Source of the DNA: Hallerella sp963652365
GTDB taxonomy: Bacteria > Fibrobacterota > Fibrobacteria > Fibrobacterales > Fibrobacteraceae
Assembly (NCBI GenBank): GCA_963652365.1
Contig: CAVJTH010000039.1
Span: 1 to 20,068 of the forward strand
Reading direction: 5' to 3'
Length of the DNA stretch: 20,068 bases
Below are positions 1 to 6,076 of the stretch, piece by piece (the stretch's first letter is position 1; each line of letters begins with the position of its first letter). The position numbers were made by a program, and so were the translations under genes. The notes beneath the pieces were generated by a model. That model did no database searches, was not told where the DNA came from, and saw only the letters and a program-made list of their open reading frames with translations.

Positions 1-33
1 TAAGTTCTAAGCACTCTCTACTAAGCTCTGAAC
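1..33. repeat. Degenerate heptamer array 1
   Basis: Units read taagttc, taagcac, tctctac, taagctc, tgaac at a strict 7-bp step. They resemble the units at 2233-2265 (taatcac, tatccac, taagcac, tgaac). TAA or TGA codons recur in the units. The array probably continues left of the window. Confidence 0.75.
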
Positions 34-41
34 AAGCCCCT

Positions 42-78
42 CGCCGGGAAGGCGCCTATCCCCGCCGACAGGCGGAAA
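42..78 (+). repeat. Repeat block B, copy in mosaic 1
   Basis: The first 14 bases (cgccgggaaggcgc) and last 15 bases (gccgacaggcggaaa) are identical to the reverse complement of 19922-19957. The central 8 bases differ and are 7 bases long in the other copy. The left conserved half can form a small cgcc/ggcg hairpin. In this copy the right half can form ccgcc/ggcgg with a gaca loop. Conserved arms with a variable middle suggest that the two hairpin halves are what is kept. Confidence 0.8.
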
Positions 79-95
79 AAAGTTCGCTTCGCGAA
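76..95 (-). terminator. Possible weak terminator after the MBOAT gene
   Basis: On the minus strand a 5-bp stem TTCGC/GCGAA with a GAA loop (95-83) is followed by C and six T residues (82-76). It lies about 50 nt beyond the MBOAT stop codon. The stem is short and AU-containing, so intrinsic termination is only a possibility. The inverted mosaic copy at the right end lacks this hairpin. Confidence 0.3.
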
Positions 96-143
96 AAAGC
101 CTAGACGTGCAACGTCAAAAGCCTTTCGGCAGAAAAAAGCGGC
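96..143 (-). repeat. Repeat block C, copy in mosaic 1
   Basis: This 48-bp block matches the reverse complement of 19835-19882 at 47 of 48 positions; the only difference is T here at 115 against C. Read out of the MBOAT gene, it starts gccgcttttttctgccg. The right-end copy has the same polarity relative to the gene that precedes it. A T-run after a GC-rich word, then gccgaaaggctttt, makes a role in 3'-end formation conceivable. It touches the MBOAT stop codon directly. Confidence 0.85.
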
Positions 144-1562
144 CTAGAACTGAAAATACAGAAACGGATTGTAGCTCTGCGTGAAAAGCGCAAGGACGGC
201 AAAGGCAAACAGAAGAAACGCGGTCACAAGACGCGGAACGCTTATCTTCTGGCACCAGTCGTAGGCGCGAACCGGCGAAACCGCGTAAACGAAGGCAATC
301 AGCATGAACACGATCGAGGTCGGCGTGAAAATTTCCGCGGAAAGGATCGGGTTTGCGGGATTCACGGGCGAAAATCCGAGCATCGCGCCCCACATCTTTC
401 CCGCCGAAGACAGATCGGGCGAACGAAAAAGAACCCACCCGAAAAGGACGATGACTTGCGTCAAGACAATCTGTGCGGGCCTTGGCAATTTCGCATACAG
501 AGCCCGCTTGCCATTTACGCGTTCGACGATCATGAAGAACGCATGGTAAAGCCCCCAGCAGATAAAAGTCATCGCCGCGCCATGCCAAATTCCCGAAGCG
601 AACATCACCAGGAACAGGTTTAGATAGGTCCGTCGCCGCGAGACCCGGTTTCCGCCCAGCGGAATGTAGAGATAGTCCTTCAGCCACGTCGTGAGAGAAA
701 TATGCCACCGACTCCAGAATTCGGAGATGCTCCCCGATCGATACGGACCGTTAAAGTTTCGTGGAAAGTGAAATCCGAGCATCAGACCGAGCCCTACGGC
801 CATGTCCGAATAAGCGGAAAAGTCGAAATAGATTTGCATCATGTAGGCGGCGGCGCCCCACCAGGCATTCAGGACTCCGGGACTTTCCGCGCCGAAGACG
901 CGGTCCGCGACAATTCCGACCTGGTTCGCAATCAGGATTTTCTTCGCAAAGCCCAGGCAAAAGTACGTCATGCCGCGCATCCAGTTTTCCCAAGTATGCG
1001 ACCGGCATTCCAGTTCCTCGGCGACCGTGTTGTAACGGACGATCGGACCCGCGACCAGCTGCGGGAAGAGCGAAACATAGCAGGCGAAAGTGGCGAAGTT
1101 CTTGACCGGAGGCGCATCGCCCCGATACACGTCGATCGTATAGCTCATCGCCTGGAACGTATAGAACGAGATCCCCACCGGCAAGAGTACGCGCAAGACG
1201 GAAAACGGTTCGAGCCCGAACATCTGCACGAGCATGTTCACGCCGCCCATCGCGAACATGTAATACTTGAAAAAACCGAGGGTTCCCAGGTTGACGATTA
1301 CCGACAGGACAAGCGAAGCCTTTCTCCGGAAATTCGAAGCGCCCGATGCGGAAATCTGCTTGCCGGCAACATAGTTCACCCATGTCGAGCCGAACATCAG
1401 GAGAACCAGCCACGGTTCCATCCAGCCATAAAAGATGTAGCTGAAGACCGTGATGAAAAAATTCAGCGTGGAATGTTTCGCATGCCGCCACAGCAGCAGA
1501 TAGTATCCGGCAAAAAATACCGGCAGGAAATAGAAGAGGAATATCTGCGAAGAAAAGACCAT
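144..1562 (-). CDS. MBOAT family O-acyltransferase (AlgI/DltB-like)
   Basis: This is a 472-residue polytopic membrane protein of the AlgI/DltB group, which moves acyl groups across the inner membrane onto exported polysaccharides or other envelope acceptors. The diagnostic stretch SEFWSRWHISLT (H287), then YIPLGGNR (about 299-306) and SGIWHGA with the catalytic-type histidine H327, are all intact. Hydrophobic segments run from residue 5 to the C-terminus, and the length fits the family. The start ATG lies 3 nt after the stop of the small exported-protein gene, so the two are probably co-transcribed. No AlgJ/AlgX-type SGNH partner is visible, because a repeat element follows the stop directly. 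The acceptor cannot be read from the sequence; acetylation of an exopolysaccharide is the most likely guess. Confidence 0.93.
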   Translation of the reverse strand: MVFSSQIFLFYFLPVFFAGYYLLLWRHAKHSTLNFFITVFSYIFYGWMEPWLVLLMFGSTWVNYVAGKQISASGASNFRRKASLVLSVIVNLGTLGFFKYYMFAMGGVNMLVQMFGLEPFSVLRVLLPVGISFYTFQAMSYTIDVYRGDAPPVKNFATFACYVSLFPQLVAGPIVRYNTVAEELECRSHTWENWMRGMTYFCLGFAKKILIANQVGIVADRVFGAESPGVLNAWWGAAAYMMQIYFDFSAYSDMAVGLGLMLGFHFPRNFNGPYRSGSISEFWSRWHISLTTWLKDYLYIPLGGNRVSRRRTYLNLFLVMFASGIWHGAAMTFICWGLYHAFFMIVERVNGKRALYAKLPRPAQIVLTQVIVLFGWVLFRSPDLSSAGKMWGAMLGFSPVNPANPILSAEIFTPTSIVFMLIAFVYAVSPVRAYDWCQKISVPRLVTAFLLFAFAVLALFTQSYNPFLYFQF

Positions 1563-1565
1563 CGA

Positions 1566-1967
1566 CTATTTCGCGTCCAGGACTTCGACAGCGAGAAAGC
1601 GTTCCGAATCGTCGTCGAAATATTCGTCTTCCACCGCACCGTCGTAATTTCCTTCTAGCGGAACGAGCTTCAGCACATGCCTGTCACCCGCGCGAAACGC
1701 TCGGACATTTCCTTTCGCCTTCGAAGACATCTTGTCCGTCACCTGCCCGCGAGGAGTCAATGGATTATAGACGCCTACCAGGATTTCCTTGCCGTCGAAC
1801 TTTCCCGCGACAACCTTCGTTACCTTGTACTTGAACACATACACGTAGCTGTAAAGATCGTTGGGCGGCATCTTCCCGGGTATTTCCGAAAGCTTTCCTT
1901 CCACGGTCAGATTTTCCGCAAAGGCGAACAGCGCAGAAAGCAGCAGGGCGACAATCGTTTTTTTCAT
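1566..1967 (-). CDS. Small exported protein of unknown function upstream of MBOAT
   Basis: This 133-residue protein begins with a clear Sec signal peptide: MKKT, a hydrophobic core and a likely cleavage after AFA near residue 17. The mature part looks beta-rich, with YVYVFKYKVTKVVAGKFDG followed by KEILVGVYNP and, later, AGDRHVLKL. It ends in an acidic tail. I chose the ATG at 1967 over the upstream in-frame ATG at 2003 because a GAGG ribosome-binding sequence sits 5 nt before it and the signal peptide starts there. From memory, similar beta-rich segments accompany alginate-type O-acetyltransferase proteins, but I cannot verify this. The 3-nt spacing to the MBOAT gene suggests a shared role in envelope polymer modification. 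No catalytic motif is recognised. Confidence 0.8.
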   Translation of the reverse strand: MKKTIVALLLSALFAFAENLTVEGKLSEIPGKMPPNDLYSYVYVFKYKVTKVVAGKFDGKEILVGVYNPLTPRGQVTDKMSSKAKGNVRAFRAGDRHVLKLVPLEGNYDGAVEDEYFDDDSERFLAVEVLDAK

Positions 1968-1972
1968 ACAAA

Positions 1973-1976
1973 CCTC
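1973..1976 (-). promoter_or_regulatory. Ribosome-binding site deciding the 1967 start
   Basis: GAGG on the minus strand, 5 nt before the ATG at 1967. Many genes in this window lack a recognisable Shine-Dalgarno sequence, so its presence here supports the shorter form that begins with the signal peptide. Confidence 0.6.
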
Positions 1977-2007
1977 GAGTGAAAAAGTAGAAAATTGACG
2001 CATCGTC

Positions 2008-2084
2008 GAGTGTGGAGTGTCGAGAGGAATCAGGAGTCAGGAATCAGTTGAGTGTGAAGTGTGAAGAGTGGAGTGTGGAGTTCC
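2008..2084. repeat. Degenerate heptamer array 2 (AGTG type)
   Basis: Eleven units follow a strict 7-bp step: gagtgtg, gagtgtc, gagagga, atcagga, gtcagga, atcagtt, gagtgtg, aagtgtg, aagagtg, gagtgtg, gagttcc. Three TCA triplets at 2030, 2037 and 2044 are TGA stops in all three minus-strand frames. The phase holds through strongly diverged units, so it is not chance low complexity. Confidence 0.88.
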
Positions 2085-2110
2085 GCAAACGTCTAGGCTT
2101 TAACGCAGAA

Positions 2111-2138
2111 CTTAGATCTTAGAACTTAGAGCTGAGAT
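2111..2138. repeat. Degenerate heptamer array 3 (CTTAGA type)
   Basis: Four units: cttagat, cttagaa, cttagag, ctgagat. The first three carry TAG on the plus strand (2113, 2120, 2127) and TAA on the minus strand (triplets at 2112, 2119, 2126). Together they close all six reading frames within 21 bp. Confidence 0.85.
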
Positions 2139-2142
2139 TCGT

Positions 2143-2197
2143 GGACATTTAGGTTCTAACATAAGCGGACCGCTGTGAATTCTATGCACTAAACACT
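2143..2197 (+). repeat. Repeat block A, copy in mosaic 2
   Basis: This 55-bp block matches the reverse complement of 19975-20029 at 52 of 55 positions. It begins ggacatttaggttcta and ends tctatgcactaaacact. This copy contains a perfect 11-bp inverted repeat (agcgg-a-ccgct, 2164-2174) next to tgtgaattc. The other copy has a less perfect inverted repeat there. Confidence 0.88.
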
Positions 2198-2215
2198 CTG
2201 AACTAGACACTGACC
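2188..2215. repeat. Degenerate heptamer array 4
   Basis: Units actaaac, actctga, actagac, actgacc at a 7-bp step. The array overlaps the end of block A, so block A runs into it without a sharp border. Confidence 0.75.
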
Positions 2216-2232
2216 GGCTCGCTTTGCGACTC

Positions 2233-2265
2233 TAATCACTATCCACTATCCACTAAGCACTGAAC
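2233..2265. repeat. Degenerate heptamer array 5 (TATCCAC type)
   Basis: Units taatcac, tatccac, tatccac, taagcac, tgaac. CTA triplets at 2239, 2246 and 2253 give TAG stops in all three minus-strand frames. It resembles the arrays at 1-33 and, as reverse complement, at 19958-19992. Confidence 0.82.
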
Positions 2266-2290
2266 GCACCGCCAAGCGCAAACACATTCC

Positions 2291-2296
2291 TATATT
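2291..2296 (+). promoter_or_regulatory. Candidate -10 element of recG (possibly leaderless)
   Basis: TATATT lies 6 nt before the recG ATG, and no Shine-Dalgarno sequence is present. If it is the -10 box, transcription would begin at or next to the start codon. No convincing -35 box is visible. This is an inference from position and composition only. Confidence 0.35.
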
Positions 2297-2302
2297 GGTT
2301 CC

Positions 2303-4342
2303 ATGGATCTTTCTTCGCTGCCGGGACTCGGTCCCAAAAGGCTCAAGGCTCTCTCCGATTCCGGACTGCATTCCGTCTCCGACTTGCTCTACAACATCCC
2401 GCGCGCGTGGCTAGACCGGACGCGCCTGAACCGGATTTCCGAAAGCCGCGTCAGAGAGAACGTCATCTTCACGGGAAGGATTCTCCGCGCAGGGCTTGTC
2501 CGAGGGAGAACGTCCCGCTTTATCGCCGTCCTCGGCGACGGATCGGGAGAAGTCAGCCTGGTCTTTTTCCGTGCGGCAAGGCACTGGTCCAGCGCAATCA
2601 CGGTCGGATCTCGCTGGTGCGTCATCGGAAAGCTGGGCGACTTTCGCGGACTCCAGCTCGTGCATCCCGAAATGCAAAGACTCGGCGAGGACGAAGAATT
2701 TTCCGGTGGCATCGAACCGGTTTACACGATCACGGAAGCGGAGCACGCGGCAAAGATCGAACAGCGTTTCTTTCGAAACCTCTACGCGAAGATCCTTGCG
2801 CTTCCGAACCTGTCCGTTCCAAACTCTCCGCCGCCAGAGCTTATCGCCTACATGGGACTTTCGCCCGTCCTCGAAAACCTGAAGCGCCTGCACCAGCCGC
2901 GAACATTCGCCGAAGCGATGCAGGCCCGGATGCAGCTGAAAAAGCTGGAACTTCTGCCTTTCTGCCTGCGGATGAACGTGCGCCGCCGAAGCCTCGTCAC
3001 AAGAGGAAAATCCAGGCAAATCGACTTGCAAACAATCGAAGACGCCAAGCGCGCTCTGCCGTTTTCCCTGACGCGCGGGCAGGAAAGCGCCATTTCCCAG
3101 ATTTGCGAAGGCCTCCGCGGCAAGAAGCAGTTCCACGCGTTGCTGCAGGGAGACGTCGGCAGCGGAAAGACGGTCATCGCCATGCTCGCCATGCTCGCCG
3201 TCGCAAAGAGCGGAGAGCAGTGCGCCCTCATGGCCCCGACAGACATTCTCGCGCGGCAGCACTACAAGAACATCAAGCCGTTTTTCGATGCGGCGGGAAT
3301 TCGGACGGCGCTTCTCCTCGGAGCGTGCAGCGGAACGGAAAGAAAAACGATTTCCGGGGAACTGCAGATGGGAATGACCCAGGTGGTCATCGGAACCCAT
3401 GCGCTATTTTCCAAGGACGTACTCTTTCGGGACCTGACCTTTGTCGTCATCGACGAACAGCACCGCTTTGGCGTCAACCAGCGCGAAGCGCTTCTCGCCA
3501 AGGGACATTTTCCCGACCTGCTCGTGATGAGCGCGACTCCCATACCGCGCAGCCTGGCCATGACGCTCTACGGCGATCTCGTACCGATCGTCCTGAAAGA
3601 AAAGCCCGCCGGACGCAAGCCCGTCAAGACGCGACTGGTTTCGCCCGAAAGGCGCGAAGACATGAAGCGATTCCTGCTCCGTGAAGTACAGAACGGAAAC
3701 CGCTGCTACTGGGTCGTGAGCCGCGTGGAACTCGACGGAGAAGGAGCGGCAAGAAGCGCCGACGAAGTCGCCGAAGAACTTTCGACCTATTCAAGCGCAT
3801 GGAAAGTCGGAACGATTCACGGCCAGATGGACGAAACGGAACGCGACCGGATTCTCGGCGAATTCGCCCAGGGAAAGATCCAGGTGCTAGTCGCGACGAC
3901 CGTCATCGAAGTCGGCGTGAACGTCCCCGAAGCGAACCTGATGGTCATCGAAAATCCGGACCGGTTCGGGCTTGCCCAGCTGCACCAGCTTCGCGGACGC
4001 GTCGGACGCGGCAACCAGGAAGCGTGGTGCTTTCTGAACGTTTCGGAAAGGAATCCCGCCCACGAACGGCTGTCGCGCTTCGCTTCGACCGAAGACGGAT
4101 TCGAAATTGCGGAAATGGACATGCAGGAACGCGGAGCGGGAAACCTGGAAGGTTCCGAGCAGAGCGGAGCCTGGGTATTCCGCTGGTTCGACTGGATCCA
4201 CGACAAGGACTTGATTCAAAGGATGCTCGATGTCGCCGAGGAAATTCTCGACAACAAGCCGAACTTTTCACGGGAAGTCCAGGACAAGATTCAAGAATGG
4301 TATGCGACGCTCCCGCAGGGAAACGCCGACGGCGTGCACTAG
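2303..4342 (+). CDS. recG: ATP-dependent DNA helicase RecG
   Basis: This is a 679-residue RecG, the branch-migrating helicase that regresses stalled replication forks and processes Holliday junctions. The N-terminus (about 5-40) has the GLGPKRLKAL helix-hairpin-helix and is followed by the OB-fold wedge region (about 50-125). Helicase motifs are complete: Walker A GDVGSGKT at 283-290, DEQH box at 384-387, MSATPIPR shortly after, and QLRGRVGRG at 562-570. The C-terminal ERGAGNLEGSEQSG matches the TRG motif that couples ATP hydrolysis to translocation on duplex DNA. Length is normal. The ATG at 2303 is chosen because the conserved N-terminus starts there. It is the only plus-strand gene in the left half, and its stop overlaps that of the convergent membrane-protein gene. 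Confidence 0.97.
   Translation: MDLSSLPGLGPKRLKALSDSGLHSVSDLLYNIPRAWLDRTRLNRISESRVRENVIFTGRILRAGLVRGRTSRFIAVLGDGSGEVSLVFFRAARHWSSAITVGSRWCVIGKLGDFRGLQLVHPEMQRLGEDEEFSGGIEPVYTITEAEHAAKIEQRFFRNLYAKILALPNLSVPNSPPPELIAYMGLSPVLENLKRLHQPRTFAEAMQARMQLKKLELLPFCLRMNVRRRSLVTRGKSRQIDLQTIEDAKRALPFSLTRGQESAISQICEGLRGKKQFHALLQGDVGSGKTVIAMLAMLAVAKSGEQCALMAPTDILARQHYKNIKPFFDAAGIRTALLLGACSGTERKTISGELQMGMTQVVIGTHALFSKDVLFRDLTFVVIDEQHRFGVNQREALLAKGHFPDLLVMSATPIPRSLAMTLYGDLVPIVLKEKPAGRKPVKTRLVSPERREDMKRFLLREVQNGNRCYWVVSRVELDGEGAARSADEVAEELSTYSSAWKVGTIHGQMDETERDRILGEFAQGKIQVLVATTVIEVGVNVPEANLMVIENPDRFGLAQLHQLRGRVGRGNQEAWCFLNVSERNPAHERLSRFASTEDGFEIAEMDMQERGAGNLEGSEQSGAWVFRWFDWIHDKDLIQRMLDVAEEILDNKPNFSREVQDKIQEWYATLPQGNADGVH
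4323..4335 (-). terminator. Small hairpin at the convergent recG / DUF2007 gene ends
   Basis: ACGCC and GGCGT arms with a 3-nt loop lie inside the last recG codons, 3 nt past the stop of the minus-strand operon. On the minus strand it is followed only by TTCCC, so any terminator would be weak. No other terminator is visible at this junction. Confidence 0.25.
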
Positions 4343-5103
4343 ATGGTCCGCATCGCGATGCCTAGAACGACAAGGCCAAGCGCAAGCGCGGAAAGAAGCA
4401 GTTCGACAAACGCGATCTTTCGAAGTCTCGAAGAAAAGGCAAAGACCTTTTCGCCATTCGGCAAGCGCTTTCGACGATAGGTCCAGTTCAGTCCGGCGAT
4501 AAAGGAAAGGCAGGCACAGAATCCGGAAGCAAGGAGCGCATACAGATAGTCCTTGCAGTCCAGAAAAAGGAAATTTCCCAAATCGAGAGCAAGCGACAGA
4601 ACGACCCCGAAAAAGGCGAGTACGACGCTTGAAGCCCCGACAGCGGCCGGCTTGCGGAGAACTTCCACGCGATCGTCGAAAAAGCGCTTCAAGTCCTCTT
4701 CCGTATAGACCTTGCCGTGCGACTCGAGAATTCTCTGCGCGAGAATGACGTTTTCCGGATTCCACTCGTCCTGTTTCCGCAAGATTTCGAGCAGCTCCTC
4801 GTCGGAGAAGTTTCCGAGCATTTCCATGCTGATTTCGTCCGCGTTCGACACTTCGGCGCGAACTCCCGCTTCGAGGATTCGCCGCGCCCGTTCGATGTCC
4901 TTCGCATGAACCTTCACGATGCACGAATCCGCCCCGCGGTTCTGAAAATCCAGCCCGAGCGGATCCCCGCCCATGTTCGCATCGTTTACCAAGTTCGCTT
5001 CGATCGCGTTTTCCCCGAGCAGGGCGACCAGAGCCTTCGCCTCGTCCAGGGAGCCAAACGTTTCAAGCGTCATCCATTCGAGCATTTCGACCTGTTCAGA
5101 CAT
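4339..5103 (-). CDS. DUF2007-like membrane protein of unknown function
   Basis: A 254-residue protein. Residues about 12-80 resemble the DUF2007 (putative signal-transducing) fold: LETFGSLDEAKALVALLGENAIEANLVN, in which short-range pattern and length fit, then a VKVHAKDIERARRIL strand-helix. Residues about 98-142 form two helical segments rich in E, L and R. Three hydrophobic segments at about 155-177, 186-208 and 229-251 anchor the C-terminus in the membrane. It overlaps the kinase gene upstream by 8 nt and is the last gene of the 14-gene run. The role is unknown; DUF2007 proteins are small soluble or membrane-attached domains without an established reaction. Confidence 0.75.
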   Translation of the reverse strand: MSEQVEMLEWMTLETFGSLDEAKALVALLGENAIEANLVNDANMGGDPLGLDFQNRGADSCIVKVHAKDIERARRILEAGVRAEVSNADEISMEMLGNFSDEELLEILRKQDEWNPENVILAQRILESHGKVYTEEDLKRFFDDRVEVLRKPAAVGASSVVLAFFGVVLSLALDLGNFLFLDCKDYLYALLASGFCACLSFIAGLNWTYRRKRLPNGEKVFAFSSRLRKIAFVELLLSALALGLVVLGIAMRTI

Positions 5104-6067
5104 ACTTCATCTCCCTGCGTATCCGTTCCCAACCGCTTTCGGGAATCTGGGCACCGACAAACTGGACGACCTCGTTCGCGACAAGGGTCCCGAGCGATCC
5201 GGCGCGATCCGCCGAATAGCCCGACAAGAGCCCGTAGAGAAATCCCGACGCCCACAGGTCACCGGCACCCGTCGTATCGACCGCTTTCGCATCACCCGCA
5301 TTCACCCAGGACCATCCGTCTTCCGACGAATCGATAAGCGCGCCGCGCGCACCGAGCTTCACCACGGCCACCTCGCAAGTTTCGGAAAGCCTTTCGAGTG
5401 CGTCTTCTTCCGAAACTCCGGTAAAGGCCTTCGCCTCGTCCTCGTTCGCAAGGAGAATATCGATTTCCCCTGCGGAAAGAAGCCGCTCGAAAAGGGCGCG
5501 GCAATCGTTCACCACGTTAAACGAGCCAAAATCGAGAGCGGTCTTCACCCCGAGCCGACGCGCCGTCTGCACGGCCTTCACGAAGCATTCCTCGCTATAG
5601 GCCCTGTAGCCTTCCAGGTAAAGGATTCCGACATCGTCAAAAAGTTCCGGCGAGATTTCCGAAGCGAAGAACTCGTTCGAAGCGCCCAGGAACGTAAACA
5701 TGGTCCGCTCCGCATCCGGGGTAATCGCGGAAAGGACCGTTCCCGTCGCCACGGAAGATTTCGCCATCCGATTTTCCACGCCGCACTTTTCGAGATGCCG
5801 CGCGAACAGTTCGCCGAGTTCGTCGTTTCCGACTTTCGAAAGAAAGGAAGCCCTTCCGCCGAGCTTCGCCACTCCGACAACCGTGTTGCAGGCGGAACCG
5901 CCCGGTACGATTTGCGGATTTTCGACCCGGGCGAGCAGTTTCCGTATCGTCGCGTCATCGACAGGGTTCATTCCGCCCTTCAAAACGCCCGCCTGGCTAA
6001 TCCAGGCGTCATCGACGCTTACAAGCTGATCGACCAGAGCCGCACCAAAACCTAGAACCTTTTTCAT
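5096..6067 (-). CDS. PfkB-family carbohydrate/nucleoside kinase (adenosine-kinase-like)
   Basis: A 323-residue ribokinase-fold enzyme that uses ATP to phosphorylate a sugar or nucleoside hydroxyl. The first PfkB signature region carries GGSACNT (56-62). The second carries DTTGAGD (264-270), where D270 is the catalytic base and GAG forms the anion hole. The stretch LLANEDEAKAFTG (about 205-217) is the usual NxxE-type magnesium region. The N-terminal GFGAALVDQLVSVDD and overall layout are closest to bacterial proteins annotated as adenosine kinase-like, but substrate cannot be assigned by eye. It starts 9 nt after the rhomboid stop and overlaps the next gene by 8 nt, so it should be co-transcribed. 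Confidence 0.9.
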   Translation of the reverse strand: MKKVLGFGAALVDQLVSVDDAWISQAGVLKGGMNPVDDATIRKLLARVENPQIVPGGSACNTVVGVAKLGGRASFLSKVGNDELGELFARHLEKCGVENRMAKSSVATGTVLSAITPDAERTMFTFLGASNEFFASEISPELFDDVGILYLEGYRAYSEECFVKAVQTARRLGVKTALDFGSFNVVNDCRALFERLLSAGEIDILLANEDEAKAFTGVSEEDALERLSETCEVAVVKLGARGALIDSSEDGWSWVNAGDAKAVDTTGAGDLWASGFLYGLLSGYSADRAGSLGTLVANEVVQFVGAQIPESGWERIRREMKYV

Positions 6068-6076
6068 GGAATACCG

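Larger units (their letters stand above)
1..143. repeat. Mosaic intergenic repeat, copy 1 (left end cut by window)
   Basis: This non-coding stretch consists of a 7-bp-period array (1-33), block B (42-78), a small hairpin with an adjacent A/T run (76-95) and block C (96-143). Block C ends on the base next to the MBOAT stop codon. The same order B-spacer-C occurs in inverted orientation in 19835-19957. In that copy a block A lies beyond block B, so a block A is predicted just left of position 1. No ORF with domain character is seen here. Confidence 0.85.
2004..2282. repeat. Mosaic intergenic repeat, copy 2, in a divergent intergenic region
   Basis: This region separates the divergent small exported-protein gene and recG. 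Almost all of it is repeat-like: heptamer arrays at 2008-2084, 2111-2138, 2188-2215 and 2233-2265, a short piece of block C (cgtctaggcttta around 2090-2102) and block A (2143-2197). Block B and the body of block C are absent. Promoters for both flanking genes must lie in or beside it. I see no ORF and no RNA gene. Confidence 0.85.

Noticed and set aside
1968..2003. Start at ATG 2003 for the small exported protein
   Set aside because: It would place 12 polar residues before a perfect signal peptide; the GAGG before ATG 1967 supports the shorter form.
2050..2070. AGTGTGA units as a DNA uptake sequence linked to comEA
   Set aside because: Uptake sequences are constant words spread through coding DNA; these units are degenerate, tandem and confined to intergenic repeats here.
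2171..2190. CRP-type operator around tgtgaattctatgcac in block A
   Set aside because: Only the left half-site fits; the right half (tgcac) does not match TCACA, and block A also occurs downstream of a gene in mosaic 3.
2004..2282. CRISPR array
   Set aside because: Units are 7 bp and degenerate, with no constant 25-40-bp repeats separated by unique spacers and no cas genes nearby.
2407..3684. 425-residue plus-strand frame inside recG
   Set aside because: Arg/Pro/Ala-rich shifted reading of recG, with no domain or start signal.
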